Virus record (IMG/VR): IMGVR_UViG_3300037148_000025
Span: 25,415 to 89,414 of that record
Direction: 5' to 3' (one strand)
DNA: 64,000 nt
Origin: a virus
Shown in pieces: positions 52,343-60,583 of this stretch. Made by a program: the position numbers and the translations under genes. Position 1 is the stretch's first letter, and each line of letters opens with the position of its first letter. The notes beneath the pieces were generated by a model. That model worked only from the letters and a program-made list of their open reading frames with translations, had not been told where the DNA came from and did not search any database.

Positions 52343-53382
52343 TTTCCCCTCAAGTTTCCTACTACTCTCCAGATTGCGTCTTGATGTTTTCCAGAAATTC
52401 CTGTGTCCATCATGGCAAAACAAACTGGAGCGTATACCTTGTTCTCAGGCAGGTTAAAAAACTCTGCAAACTCTTTTCGTAGAGTAAATTCTACCAATGC
52501 TCGTTTAACAAGTTCTGCTGAATGCTTCCTTACTGCCTCATACATATCATCTATAACCGGAAGATTTAGCTTCGCCAGTTCAATATCCTCATAGAACTTT
52601 TTACGAGTTGTAAGGAAACTGGGATGCTTAATCTTCAACTTCAGCGGAGCGTGCACCGGTATAGCATACGTGGCTACATAACCCTCATGTCCAGGTCTGT
52701 CTATCTCTATTGCATCTTTTAAAGGAATACAATACCTTGCTGTGACAGAAATACCATTAAGTAGAGCATAGTCTAACATATCCTTATAGTTAAGTTCCTC
52801 CCCAGTTTCTTTGTTTATCAAAGCAAGAAGTACCAAACCATCTGCCGGATAGGTGATACAGTGCGGTTGAATGTCTTGACAAATCATTTCAAATATGGGT
52901 GTATAACCTATGGGCCATACAAAATTACTAGGTCTGTTAATTATTCCATAAGAAAGATTACCTTGAAACCATTCTTTTGCCCACTTTGCATGTACAGAAC
53001 TGAAGGAACCTTTGCTGGCAATTCCCCACTCTCCTTTATAGTTCCAGAAGATTCCCAGATTACCGTTGATCTTCTCTGTGATAGTAGGGGGGCCGTAAAG
53101 CTTCTCAATAGATTCGACATTGCGTCCGTAGGTTTCTTCCTGTCCTTCTGTTTCATAGGCGAAAAACTTCTCAAATGGGCGAGCTATGATCTTGTCGGTG
53201 TCATTCTCCACAATCAATCCACGACACTTCTTGGTAACAGAGTCCCATATATTATCGTAGACTGCCCTACGTCCATAGCAGTAAAGAGATAGGGGCAAAT
53301 CAGGATGCTTGTTCCTCATCACAAGCCCTAGCTTGAGATAATTAGCGAGTTTGTCGGTATCCAAGTAGTCTGATAGATTCAT
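52339..53382 (-). CDS. RNA ligase, T4 Rnl1-like
   Basis: 347 residues from the ATG at 53382 (GGAGAGACA upstream). Motifs: KKCRGLIVEN, ARPFEKFF, TEKINGNLG (nucleotidyl Lys 104), FEMICQDIQ, HEGYVATYA, LKLKIKHPSF. The family seals tRNAs cut in the anticodon loop by host defence nucleases. Its usual partner, polynucleotide kinase/phosphatase, was not seen in this window. Confidence 0.88.
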   Translation of the reverse strand: MNLSDYLDTDKLANYLKLGLVMRNKHPDLPLSLYCYGRRAVYDNIWDSVTKKCRGLIVENDTDKIIARPFEKFFAYETEGQEETYGRNVESIEKLYGPPTITEKINGNLGIFWNYKGEWGIASKGSFSSVHAKWAKEWFQGNLSYGIINRPSNFVWPIGYTPIFEMICQDIQPHCITYPADGLVLLALINKETGEELNYKDMLDYALLNGISVTARYCIPLKDAIEIDRPGHEGYVATYAIPVHAPLKLKIKHPSFLTTRKKFYEDIELAKLNLPVIDDMYEAVRKHSAELVKRALVEFTLRKEFAEFFNLPENKVYAPVCFAMMDTGISGKHQDAIWRVVGNLRGK

Positions 53383-53392
53383 TGTCTCTCCA

Positions 53393-53803
53393 TTACGAGC
53401 TAAACTTACCATCCGGCTTAACCGGTGGGTTATCTTCTGCTCGACACTTTGCTTTGTCATCTACGAGTAGTTTTGCCAAATCTACAACACCAAAACTTAT
53501 CTCTATGTCGCGTGTCGTGTTAGCATCTGAAGGCATACTCACATACACATGAGAAAATTTTACTAAATCTTCTTTAAGTGCGTCTGAAATTGTATCTATT
53601 GATGGATCATGGCAGTCCATCCTAGAGTAGACTGCCATTACACTATTCAGTGTATCAAGAGATTGATCGAATTCCTGTTGATATGTTAGCGGTTGAGCCT
53701 TCGGCGGAGCCGTCTTAAGCGGAACCGTATTAGGGTTTCTAGCATCTGCAACGTGTGTTGCACAGAGTAATCCTAAAACAACTATGCCGATAAGTGTTTT
53801 CAA
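53393..53803 (-). CDS. Secreted hypothetical protein
   Basis: 136 residues with a signal peptide (LIGIVVLGLLCATHVADA) and a helical mature part containing two cysteines (RMDCHD, KAKCRAE). Could be lipoprotein-like if LLCAT is read as a lipobox, but the context is weak. Placed next to the SSB-like gene, overlapping it by 4 bases. Function unknown. Confidence 0.55.
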   Translation of the reverse strand: MKTLIGIVVLGLLCATHVADARNPNTVPLKTAPPKAQPLTYQQEFDQSLDTLNSVMAVYSRMDCHDPSIDTISDALKEDLVKFSHVYVSMPSDANTTRDIEISFGVVDLAKLLVDDKAKCRAEDNPPVKPDGKFSS

Positions 53804-54660
53804 AATGGTATATCCTCCTCAAGTTCTTTCTCATAAACCGCATCTACAGGAGTAGCATTAACTGTGTTAACTGGCGGTGCCGATTCAATCATGGCAGGCG
53901 CTGTCCTTGTCTTGCTAGCGATAAACTGCAAGTAAATCTCGCCAAATGCCTGACGTTCATCATCTGTCACTCCCTTGAAGTCAGAGAAGGTAGGTATATA
54001 ATACGCATACTTTCCTTTCTGTACAAGTTTTGTAGACAACTTAAAACGAATGTCAAAGATGTTTGAATTTTGTCCTTGAGCATTGCGCATAGCTAGAGTA
54101 CGTGCAAGATTCTGCATTCCTGCTTCAAACGGAGCCTTGGCATCGGAACGAATAAACATGCGCAGCGGCAAACGGTAAACAGTGTCCAATAACACTGCAT
54201 AGTAAGAAGACTCACATTGCGGAATCAGACTCTTATTAGTCTGACCGTTGTGTGCGTCCTTGTATTCACGCCATGCTGTCCAATCTTGCCGTGGGCAGTT
54301 AGCGCAGTGTACAGCTTGAGGAACCTTAGCTTTGGCATCGGGTACGATCAAGTCGCGGCTGAAGCACATGAGGTTCTCCAAAGTCCTGTTCATCTCACCC
54401 GCACTTCCTATGTAATACTGACGCTGTTCCGTGGGCATCACAAGAAGAGTTACGAACATCTCTGTAAACTGATCTCCAGTTTCAATGATGCGGAGATTGC
54501 CCTTGATTGCATCGGCTACTTGACTGCTCGGTTGAACAATTGATATAGTCGCTGGCTTCAAAGAAAACAATTTGCTAGAAAAATCGATTCCAAGACCTCC
54601 CGGTTGGATTGCGCTTGGTTCGTTGTTTAATACTGTAAGTGCTGTTGCGTCTGTGCTCAT
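53800..54660 (-). CDS. Putative single-stranded DNA-binding protein
   Basis: 286 residues. The C-terminus ELEEDIPF matches the acidic DDIPF-type tail of SSB proteins that recruits replication partners. An internal CANCPRQDW with a later Cys (CESSYY) could bind zinc. The middle part (YAYYIPTFSDFKG; LRMFIRSDAKAPFEAG) is a beta-rich domain seen in phage proteins of this kind. It has its own promoter and a leader hairpin, fitting high expression. The OB fold is not directly visible. Confidence 0.65.
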   Translation of the reverse strand: MSTDATALTVLNNEPSAIQPGGLGIDFSSKLFSLKPATISIVQPSSQVADAIKGNLRIIETGDQFTEMFVTLLVMPTEQRQYYIGSAGEMNRTLENLMCFSRDLIVPDAKAKVPQAVHCANCPRQDWTAWREYKDAHNGQTNKSLIPQCESSYYAVLLDTVYRLPLRMFIRSDAKAPFEAGMQNLARTLAMRNAQGQNSNIFDIRFKLSTKLVQKGKYAYYIPTFSDFKGVTDDERQAFGEIYLQFIASKTRTAPAMIESAPPVNTVNATPVDAVYEKELEEDIPF

Positions 54661-54715
54661 TCTTCTCCTTTATGTTACTTCTGCATAATACTTTACTGAC
54701 ATTTGATCCCGCTCC

Positions 54716-54751
54716 GGGGCAGGAAGTCAACCACCCTAACCTTCCTGCCCC
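54716..54751 (-). promoter_or_regulatory. GC-rich hairpin in the leader of the SSB-like gene
   Basis: GGGGCAGGAAG (54716-54726) and CTTCCTGCCCC (54741-54751) form an 11-bp stem with a 14-base loop, lying between promoter and start codon. No T run follows on the minus strand, so mRNA stabilisation or a protein-binding operator is more likely than termination. Confidence 0.6.
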
Positions 54752-54778
54752 CGCTTGTTAATCTTGATCTACTGGTAC

Positions 54779-54807
54779 AGTATACCATACTCCTCAATTT
54801 TTGTCAA
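54779..54807 (-). promoter_or_regulatory. Sigma70-type promoter of the SSB-like gene
   Basis: Minus strand TTGACA (54807-54802), 17-base spacer ending TATGG, TATACT (54784-54779). Confidence 0.85.
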
Positions 54808-55069
54808 GCACTTTCTTCTCAGGTTCTGTTAAACGTTTACGAATAAGTTCCTCAACTTCAAACGCAGAACAGCATTTAACACCCCATCCGTCTATATGAT
54901 TGGGCATTTCTGTAAGTTTTATCGAGGCAACTAGCCTTTTGATTTTCTCATTTGCTTCAGCAAGTTTCTTCTCAAAATAAAACACTTCAAAATCCTCGTC
55001 GGATGTTCCTATAAGCCGCGCTTCTTCGTCTCGCTTTGCTACTTCCATCTGCAACTCTTCAATTGACAT
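54794..55069 (-). CDS. Small coiled-coil hypothetical protein
   Basis: 91 residues from the ATG at 55069 (GGAGAAAAAC upstream), just after a promoter. Charged coiled coil (EELQMEVAKRDEEAR; KKLAEANEKIKRL) and a pair of cysteines (VKCCSAF). Function unknown. Confidence 0.6.
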   Translation of the reverse strand: MSIEELQMEVAKRDEEARLIGTSDEDFEVFYFEKKLAEANEKIKRLVASIKLTEMPNHIDGWGVKCCSAFEVEELIRKRLTEPEKKVLDKN

Positions 55070-55099
55070 AGTTTTTCTCCAATCTTCCAATCCGAGTAC

Positions 55100-55128
55100 A
55101 GTATACCAAGTACCAAGACATTTGTCAA
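55100..55128 (-). promoter_or_regulatory. Sigma70-type promoter with AAGTACCAAG element in the spacer
   Basis: Minus strand TTGACA (55128-55123), 17-base spacer, TATACT (55105-55100). The spacer holds CTTGGTACTTGG, the complement of AAGTACCAAG blocks found in the non-coding right end. Confidence 0.85.
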
Positions 55129-55135
55129 GACTTAT

Positions 55136-56338
55136 TTATCGATCTAACAAGAAATTTAGCCCTTTTATCAACTCCGGCGATACTCCGGCTGATTTCTTCT
55201 CCAGCTTGGCAAGCTTCTTTGAAAACTTTTTGTCTACTATCTCTTGCAGTTTCTTAGACTTCTCTTCTTGAACCTGTCCATATTTCTTCGTGCAGAACTC
55301 GCACCCGGCTCCTCCGTTGCATGTGGGCTTCCGTGTGCCCTTATATCGGTCAGAAGCCTTGCATTTGACAGATTCCGCCACGGCACGAGCCTTTTTCTTA
55401 GCGGCTCTCTTCTCTCCACGAACCATATCCTTGAACTCTTTTGTACGATTTTCAACTACATCTACTGCCCGTCTCAGTTTGAGGCAGCAAAGGAATGCCT
55501 TCCAGTCATCCTTGTATGTTTCCGGTCCTAAATGCCACGCCTCAAACTGTGCATCATCCTTCCCCAGTCTGACTACCCACCTGTCCTTAACGTGCTCTCC
55601 TGTCTCCTCTTCATAAGCCTCCTCGTATGCTGCCGTCTGGAACAGGAACTCAACGTAAAGATAGTTGCTCGTCTTCCAGTCGATAAGGGTTAGATGATTC
55701 TTGTACTTATGCTTGCAGCAAAGTGGATCGTTGCATGAGTCGGTGAGACACATACCATCCATTGTTCCCGCAAACTTGTGCTTACGGCTGTATACTTTAC
55801 GCTCAGTGCTGAGCCAGCGAACATTGTGTTTAACCATCCAGTCCAGTGCTGCTAGACAAGCATTCTTGGCTCTCTCGTCTATTGGCATGTTCTCTGTTAT
55901 TTGTGTGAGTAATGGTTCATCTTTTTCTAACGTTGCTTTAATATAGCTTTCAATCCAGTTGTGTGCAATGTGCCCAATTGCACCTGCCTCTTCCAGCTTC
56001 TCTTTGTGGGCAGTCTTTGCTTCCTCAATGATCTTCCTAATATCTTCTACAGGAATAGTAATATCAGTTGAGTCCACATGAATGTATGGTTCTAATTTGT
56101 TATTAATCTTTTGGGACATCATCTTACAGGCCCAAGGAATTAGCACAATTGACTTGTCAACAATGTGACAAATCGACGTTACTCCGTTCTGTACTTCTAA
56201 GCCATCTGGTGTTACTAACAAGTAAACATGGTCAGCGGGATCATAGCGAAGTGTGACCCGTCCTTCATAGAACATATACTCCTCTGTAATCCCACCGAAT
56301 TTTTGTATGAATTCTTCTACTTGTGCTTCTTCACTCAT
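55136..56338 (-). CDS. PD-(D/E)XK superfamily nuclease
   Basis: 400 residues. Nuclease core: AGAIGHIAHNWIE, STERKVYSRKHKFAGTMDGM (Glu and Asp), LIDWKTSN (D-x-K), QTAAYEEAYEEETG. A C-terminal cluster C-x(n)-CNGGAGCEFC could be a Cas4/AddB-like iron-sulfur site. Likely a recombination or DNA-end processing exonuclease that works with the SSB-like protein and RecA. Confidence 0.85.
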   Translation of the reverse strand: MSEEAQVEEFIQKFGGITEEYMFYEGRVTLRYDPADHVYLLVTPDGLEVQNGVTSICHIVDKSIVLIPWACKMMSQKINNKLEPYIHVDSTDITIPVEDIRKIIEEAKTAHKEKLEEAGAIGHIAHNWIESYIKATLEKDEPLLTQITENMPIDERAKNACLAALDWMVKHNVRWLSTERKVYSRKHKFAGTMDGMCLTDSCNDPLCCKHKYKNHLTLIDWKTSNYLYVEFLFQTAAYEEAYEEETGEHVKDRWVVRLGKDDAQFEAWHLGPETYKDDWKAFLCCLKLRRAVDVVENRTKEFKDMVRGEKRAAKKKARAVAESVKCKASDRYKGTRKPTCNGGAGCEFCTKKYGQVQEEKSKKLQEIVDKKFSKKLAKLEKKSAGVSPELIKGLNFLLDR

Positions 56339-56355
56339 AATTTCCTCAGCTTCGT

Positions 56356-56541
56356 TTATTGATCCATCGGCTTTACATCACCAATCGGAATGTTGATGTG
56401 CTTCGTTGCATCCAAGAATGGGAGGATACGAGCCAGCCCTTTCTTAACTTCTGAAAGAATACCTAGCCTCCATCCATTCCTATAGTAGTAAACGTAACCG
56501 TTAAGTACCAAGCCTTCTGGCAGAGGGTCTTTACTCTTCAT
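56356..56541 (-). CDS. Small hypothetical protein
   Basis: 61 residues, beta-rich (PEGLVLNGYVYYYRNGWRLG). Overlaps the upstream gene by 4 bases. Function unknown. Confidence 0.55.
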   Translation of the reverse strand: MKSKDPLPEGLVLNGYVYYYRNGWRLGILSEVKKGLARILPFLDATKHINIPIGDVKPMDQ

Positions 56542-56825
56542 TCGGTTACCTCTTCTAGAGGCAGTGTCTCTTGGATGCGTCTGCTCAGCCTTACACCATC
56601 CTCGAATACTCGTTCGGCACGCTTAAATCCCCTTATCCAAAAACTTCTCCACGGCTGTTGTGGGTAAGGATTGTTGTAGAACTTTACGTCGATCTTGAAA
56701 GCGTTCTCTCCACTCTTAGTGATATTCGCCTCGGTGTAGTGCGGGTAGGGAGGAACGGGACGCTGTACTTTCATGCTGCGAAATGGATTGTTAGCCGGTT
56801 TGTCAAACGGTTTATACTTTTTCAT
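56538..56825 (-). CDS. Small basic hypothetical protein
   Basis: 95 residues from the ATG at 56825 (AAAGGGTTC upstream), Pro/Arg/Tyr-rich N-terminus and a helical C-terminus (RAERVFEDGVRLSRRIQE). Behind a promoter at 56852. Function unknown. Confidence 0.55.
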   Translation of the reverse strand: MKKYKPFDKPANNPFRSMKVQRPVPPYPHYTEANITKSGENAFKIDVKFYNNPYPQQPWRSFWIRGFKRAERVFEDGVRLSRRIQETLPLEEVTE

Positions 56826-56851
56826 ATGAACCCTTTCTTGGTTCTTCATAC

Positions 56852-56880
56852 ATTGTACTACGGTTGTTAGTTAAAGTCAA
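56852..56880 (-). promoter_or_regulatory. Sigma70-type promoter
   Basis: Minus strand TTGACT (56880-56875), 17-base spacer, TACAAT (56857-56852); overlaps the 3' end of the phosphoribosyltransferase gene. Confidence 0.75.
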
Positions 56881-57334
56881 GAATCTCAAGCATGCTGCCA
56901 GCGCCAGAGGTTGTCAGCTTGTTATCTAAACTATTCGACAATTCGTTTACCTGCAAGACTCCTATACAACGGGCATCTGGAGCAAACTTATGAATAGCTT
57001 TCTGTATGTTCGTTGCCGTCTCTCCGCTCGATATAAGGTCATCCACTATAACATACTTCTTACATGCTCTGTTTCCTTCTACCCTATGAGAAGAGTGGCA
57101 ATTTCGTGTAGACTTTCTCACCATAATCAAGGGCTTATTGATCCGACTGGCAATCGCTGGAGCAATTAGTGCTCCCGACATCCCAGTAAATGCTATGCTG
57201 TCGAATTCTTTTGCATACTTTTTTAAAACTTTTGCCGCCAAGACATATCTATTTTTAGCTGCAACTGGATCGAGATAATACTTCAGGTAGTCACAAGTTT
57301 GGTACTCGGGAACATGTTTTGTAGTCTTTTTCAT
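56867..57334 (-). CDS. Type I phosphoribosyltransferase
   Basis: 155 residues. PRPP-binding motif YVIVDDLISSGET and an upstream flexible hood region (MVRKSTRNCHSSHRVEG). AFTGMSGALIAPAIAS fits the first binding loop. It would join a base to PRPP (orotate- or adenine-type) or act in salvage; the base cannot be told. Overlaps the recombinase gene by 4 bases. Confidence 0.85.
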   Translation of the reverse strand: MKKTTKHVPEYQTCDYLKYYLDPVAAKNRYVLAAKVLKKYAKEFDSIAFTGMSGALIAPAIASRINKPLIMVRKSTRNCHSSHRVEGNRACKKYVIVDDLISSGETATNIQKAIHKFAPDARCIGVLQVNELSNSLDNKLTTSGAGSMLEILDFN

Positions 57335-57852
57335 ACAACTGCTCCCGCAAATGCTTTGCTGGCACTTTCGTCAGATTCTTGCAGATACGCTCCTGTGCTG
57401 CCAATGTTCTTATGTCCCAGATACTGCCTTACTCTCTGAATGCCTATCTTGTCGATAGCAACCATCGCACAGGCATGTTTAAGAGCATGGGGGTGTAGTT
57501 TGTGCTTCGGAATCCCGGCACGCTGTCCGGCTCTTTGAAACATATTGTACACCCCAAATCTGGTGATTTTGAACAAACGCTCTTTAGACCCAAGAGTACC
57601 AAGAAGTTTGGTTAGACCTTCATACTCATCTAAATCAGGATCAGGGTGCTTAACGAACGGCTGGATAGTTTTAAGAGAACCTTTCAATCGTTGTACTCTC
57701 ACATAACCATCACGAATATCTTCTCCAGTAAGGTTTATTAGCTCCGACACTCTTAGCCCGTGGAGAAAACCCATTTTGATAAGCAACTTCCAGCGTTCGT
57801 TAGGAACCTCATGGATGAGCGCCTTGATCTCGATTGGAGTTAGTGCCTGCAT
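57331..57852 (-). CDS. Minimal tyrosine recombinase
   Basis: 173 residues, catalytic domain only, without the N-terminal DNA-binding half. R34 (HGLRVSEL), K57 (RLKGS), H122, LGHKNI (H147) and Y156 (TGAYLQ) are in order. The second catalytic Arg of the HxLR box is Lys 125 (HALKHA). It could cut and join DNA poorly, or act on hairpin ends or dimers. No excisionase or repressor seen, so lysogeny is not implied. Confidence 0.85.
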   Translation of the reverse strand: MQALTPIEIKALIHEVPNERWKLLIKMGFLHGLRVSELINLTGEDIRDGYVRVQRLKGSLKTIQPFVKHPDPDLDEYEGLTKLLGTLGSKERLFKITRFGVYNMFQRAGQRAGIPKHKLHPHALKHACAMVAIDKIGIQRVRQYLGHKNIGSTGAYLQESDESASKAFAGAVV

Positions 57853-57878
57853 ATTACCCTTTCTTGTTACTGGTTCGG

Positions 57879-58097
57879 TTAGTTGTTAATAGCGTTTGAA
57901 CCGCTTTTGAAAATAAACCCACACAAAATGTTAAGCCAAAGAGCCTTCCAAAACGTCAAAGCAGGAATTCCAAACAGGTAAATCAGCACAGATTGTGTAA
58001 ACAGATAATTGACAATTAGCATGACCGGAAGTGCAAGGATTATTGCAACTACAACCACAAATGCCAACAACAAAATCGCGCCTAACAAAATCTTCAT
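57879..58097 (-). CDS. Small two-span membrane protein
   Basis: 72 residues: membrane spans at about 4-32 and 36-62 with a short polar end (SGSNAINN). Might be a membrane or superinfection-exclusion factor; unknown. Confidence 0.6.
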   Translation of the reverse strand: MKILLGAILLLAFVVVVAIILALPVMLIVNYLFTQSVLIYLFGIPALTFWKALWLNILCGFIFKSGSNAINN

Positions 58098-58149
58098 CGG
58101 TTCTCCTTTCTTGGTAAAGTTTTATGGATATGTATTTTCACACGTCCTT

Positions 58150-58686
58150 TTATCCGGGGAAAGATTCCACTGTAACACGAACAGTGCGTCCCTCAGAGCG
58201 GTTATTTTCTGCTCTCTTCTCCTGCTCAAGCAGTTCATTGACGTGTGCAATCTCTGCAAGAACAGTATCACGAAAATCTCCGTTGCACGCCTGTGTTGCC
58301 GAAACCCAATCTTCCCCAACTGTAGAAGGTGCGTCCAACCATTCTGACAAAGGAATATAGGCCAATTTTACATGTGGGAACTTATAACCAATGTTGAGAA
58401 TGTTTTTACGGACAAGTAATACCGAATTTTTATTTCCAGTATCAATGTTCTTGTCAGTAATAAATAGAAAGTTAGTCTCTGGCTTAGCTTCAGAAATTAC
58501 ACGAGGAAAGTAGTTATCCTCATCCGTAGTGCTGAAACCATAGGTGTTATCAGGGTTAGGATTATCTGAATGGATTGAAAATGTAGATACATCTCCCGGC
58601 CATTCTGCTTCACTAGTGAAAAAATCTGCTTCTTCTTCTTCTGTCATTTGTGCCTTCGCAAATCTTCCTTGTGCATCTCGTGTCAT
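58150..58686 (-). CDS. Acidic hypothetical phage protein
   Basis: 178 residues. Basic start MTRDAQGRFAKAQ, acidic middle, then an alpha/beta part (NFLFITDKNIDTGNKNSVLLVRKN). Probably an early protein by position. Not recognised. Confidence 0.55.
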   Translation of the reverse strand: MTRDAQGRFAKAQMTEEEEADFFTSEAEWPGDVSTFSIHSDNPNPDNTYGFSTTDEDNYFPRVISEAKPETNFLFITDKNIDTGNKNSVLLVRKNILNIGYKFPHVKLAYIPLSEWLDAPSTVGEDWVSATQACNGDFRDTVLAEIAHVNELLEQEKRAENNRSEGRTVRVTVESFPG

Positions 58687-58832
58687 ATTTTCTCCTTCTC
58701 CTTTTCTCAGTAATACTTTAGTACCAAATGCTTTTTCTACTCTGCCATACTGCTCTAGTCCAGTAACCGAAAAGTTACTAGCGGTTATTCCCTGACGGGT
58801 CTGGCGAACTAAAACAGTATGGCAGATTTCTA
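58687..58832 (-). promoter_or_regulatory. Structured untranslated leader
   Basis: No gene. An 11-bp arm CTGCCATACTG (58742-58752) is perfectly matched by 58815-58825, enclosing a 6-bp hairpin AGTAAC/GTTACT (58762-58767 and 58774-58779). This looks like a folded RNA upstream of the 58150 gene. No known riboswitch recognised. Confidence 0.45.
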
Positions 58833-59219
58833 TTAAACCTTACGCCACACCCTAACACCCTGAGTGGAGCCATCGGTGTTTTCATTGCGAAGCGTAACCT
58901 TAAACCCATTCCGATAGGCATAGGTTCTAATTGAAGCGGTGACATTCTTGAACTTATCGGGAGACGCGGGAACCAAGAATGAATCTTTGGAACCTGCTAC
59001 CAGAACATTGATAGGATAACTCAGCTTGGACCCACGGCCCGTGCGCTTAGGAATATCCACGCTGGCGAAGATAAACTCTTCACCGGTTGGTGATGCGCTC
59101 GTTGTTGGAGTTGCTGTAAATGTTTCAGGGACAACTTCTTCCCCCGGCACTTCGGGAGTAGGCTGTTCCTTAATGACTACATCTGAATCGCTGAATGCCT
59201 TCATTGTCTTTTTGCTCAT
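58833..59219 (-). CDS. Hypothetical protein
   Basis: 128 residues: Pro/Glu/Thr-rich N-terminal half, then a beta-rich domain (FASVDIPKRTGRGSKLSYP, ASIRTYAYRNGFKVTLRNEN, GVRVWRK). A small DNA- or protein-binding beta domain is possible. Behind a consensus promoter. Confidence 0.6.
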   Translation of the reverse strand: MSKKTMKAFSDSDVVIKEQPTPEVPGEEVVPETFTATPTTSASPTGEEFIFASVDIPKRTGRGSKLSYPINVLVAGSKDSFLVPASPDKFKNVTASIRTYAYRNGFKVTLRNENTDGSTQGVRVWRKV

Positions 59220-59274
59220 AAATCTTTACACCCTTTCTGTGCCTATCCCCTAAGCACCCTTCTGATTCTAGTAC

Positions 59275-59303
59275 AGTATACCACGTTTGTCCTGCATTGT
59301 CAA
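59275..59303 (-). promoter_or_regulatory. Sigma70-type promoter
   Basis: Minus strand TTGACA (59303-59298), 17-base spacer ending CGTGG, TATACT (59280-59275). Confidence 0.85.
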
Positions 59304-59590
59304 GTCTTTTTTCGATTATATCCAGAAAGTTGTTCTGCCAACTCACGATCAAGAAGTACATACAGCTTGGGGCGCGGGTCGCTAGAATCAGTGAAATACT
59401 TAAACTCTTCCTCATCATAACAGAATGCAGCAGCTTCAAACATTCCGTTGTCAACTACTACAATAAGTGCCTTGCCTTCTGGTATATCGCTGTAGGCTCT
59501 TGGTGAATATTTTAGGACAATTCCATCCCATTCAGCGGCAATCGTTGCCGCTTTGCCAAAATTTCCTTTTGTCTCAATATAGTATCCCAT
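59300..59590 (-). CDS. Small hypothetical protein
   Basis: 96 residues from the ATG at 59590 with AAAGGAGAAAATC upstream; an ATG at 59623 lacks such a site. Alpha/beta look with ALIVVVDNGMFEAAAF and a C-terminal basic helix. Function unknown. Confidence 0.55.
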   Translation of the reverse strand: MGYYIETKGNFGKAATIAAEWDGIVLKYSPRAYSDIPEGKALIVVVDNGMFEAAAFCYDEEEFKYFTDSSDPRPKLYVLLDRELAEQLSGYNRKKT

Positions 59591-59629
59591 AGATTTTCTC
59601 CTTTCCGTTTGTTTCCTTGCCATTGACTA

Positions 59630-60583
59630 CTACAGCTTCCAACCATACAGGCTACCGCCAACCTTCAAACCATTCGGGAGTTCCTTGAGGCCCGTGCAAC
59701 CGTAGAGAGACAGGTAACCGCCAACCTTCAAACCATTCGGGAGTGCCTTGAGGCCCGTGCAACTGTCGAGACACAGGCTACCGCCAACCTTAAAACCATC
59801 CGGGAGTGCCTTGAGGCCCGTGCAACCGAAGAGAGACAGGATACCGCCAACCTTCAAACCATCCGGGAGTTCCTTGAGGCCCGTGCAACCGTAGAGAGAC
59901 AGGTGACCGCTAACCTTCAAACCATCCGGGAATGCCTTGAGGCCCGTGCAACCGAAGAGAGACAGGTCACCGCTAACCTTCAAACCATCCGGGAGTGCCT
60001 TGAGGCCCGTGCAACCGCAGAGAGACAGTTTACCGCCAACCTTCAAACCATCCGGGAGTTCCTTGAGGCCCGTGCAACCGTTTAGATACAGGTCACCGCC
60101 AACCTTCAAACCATCCGGGAGTGCCTTGAGGCCCGTGCAACCGTCGAGAAACAGGTAACCGCCAACCTTCAAACCATCCGGGAGTGCCTTGAGGCCCGTG
60201 CAACCGTCGAGAAACAGGTAACCGCCAACCTTCAAACCATCCGGGAGTGCCTTGAGGCCCGTGCAATCGTAGAGAGACAGGTCACCGCCAACCTTCAAAC
60301 CCCTTTTGAACCGTTCCTGTAACGCCTCTCTAGTACGGGTTTCGCACGTTACCGCATCAAACCAACCCGGCATTATATCCTGATCGACTTTGTATTGCCA
60401 AGACGCAAAGTCCATCAAATCGGTTACGTTTTTTGTAGGCGATACTTCCACTCGAAGAACATTGGGACCGGCTACACCGTCTGCGTGAAGTGAATTCTCA
60501 CTGATGATGTCCTCGTGAGAATCACTCTCGTCGCACCAAAAAATCGAATCTTTCGTTAGTACAAAGCTTGCGAAGTTGCACAT
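59630..60583 (-). CDS. Leucine-rich-repeat protein, copy 1 (10 repeats)
   Basis: 317 residues. The first about 95 residues (MCNFASFVLTKDSIFWCDES) are a conserved phage domain of unknown role. Ten full 21-residue repeats (GLKVGGxLxLxGCTGLKxLPD) plus a partial one follow, forming a solenoid of LRR type. Variation is concentrated at the LxLx positions on the exposed face. Copy 2 at 62319 has the same N-terminal DNA. Probably a protein-binding surface; target unknown. Confidence 0.75.
   Translation of the reverse strand: MCNFASFVLTKDSIFWCDESDSHEDIISENSLHADGVAGPNVLRVEVSPTKNVTDLMDFASWQYKVDQDIMPGWFDAVTCETRTREALQERFKRGLKVGGDLSLYDCTGLKALPDGLKVGGYLFLDGCTGLKALPDGLKVGGYLFLDGCTGLKALPDGLKVGGDLYLNGCTGLKELPDGLKVGGKLSLCGCTGLKALPDGLKVSGDLSLFGCTGLKAFPDGLKVSGHLSLYGCTGLKELPDGLKVGGILSLFGCTGLKALPDGFKVGGSLCLDSCTGLKALPNGLKVGGYLSLYGCTGLKELPNGLKVGGSLYGWKL

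Noticed and set aside
57331-57852. Evidence of temperate lifestyle from the tyrosine recombinase
   Set aside because: No att-like site, excisionase or CI-type repressor was found, and the protein is catalytic-domain only. Lysogeny is not supported.
59640-60300. CRISPR-like array (regular repeats of about 63 bp)
   Set aside because: The repeats stay in frame, encode a regular LRR unit and vary by codon substitutions with no unrelated spacers between units.
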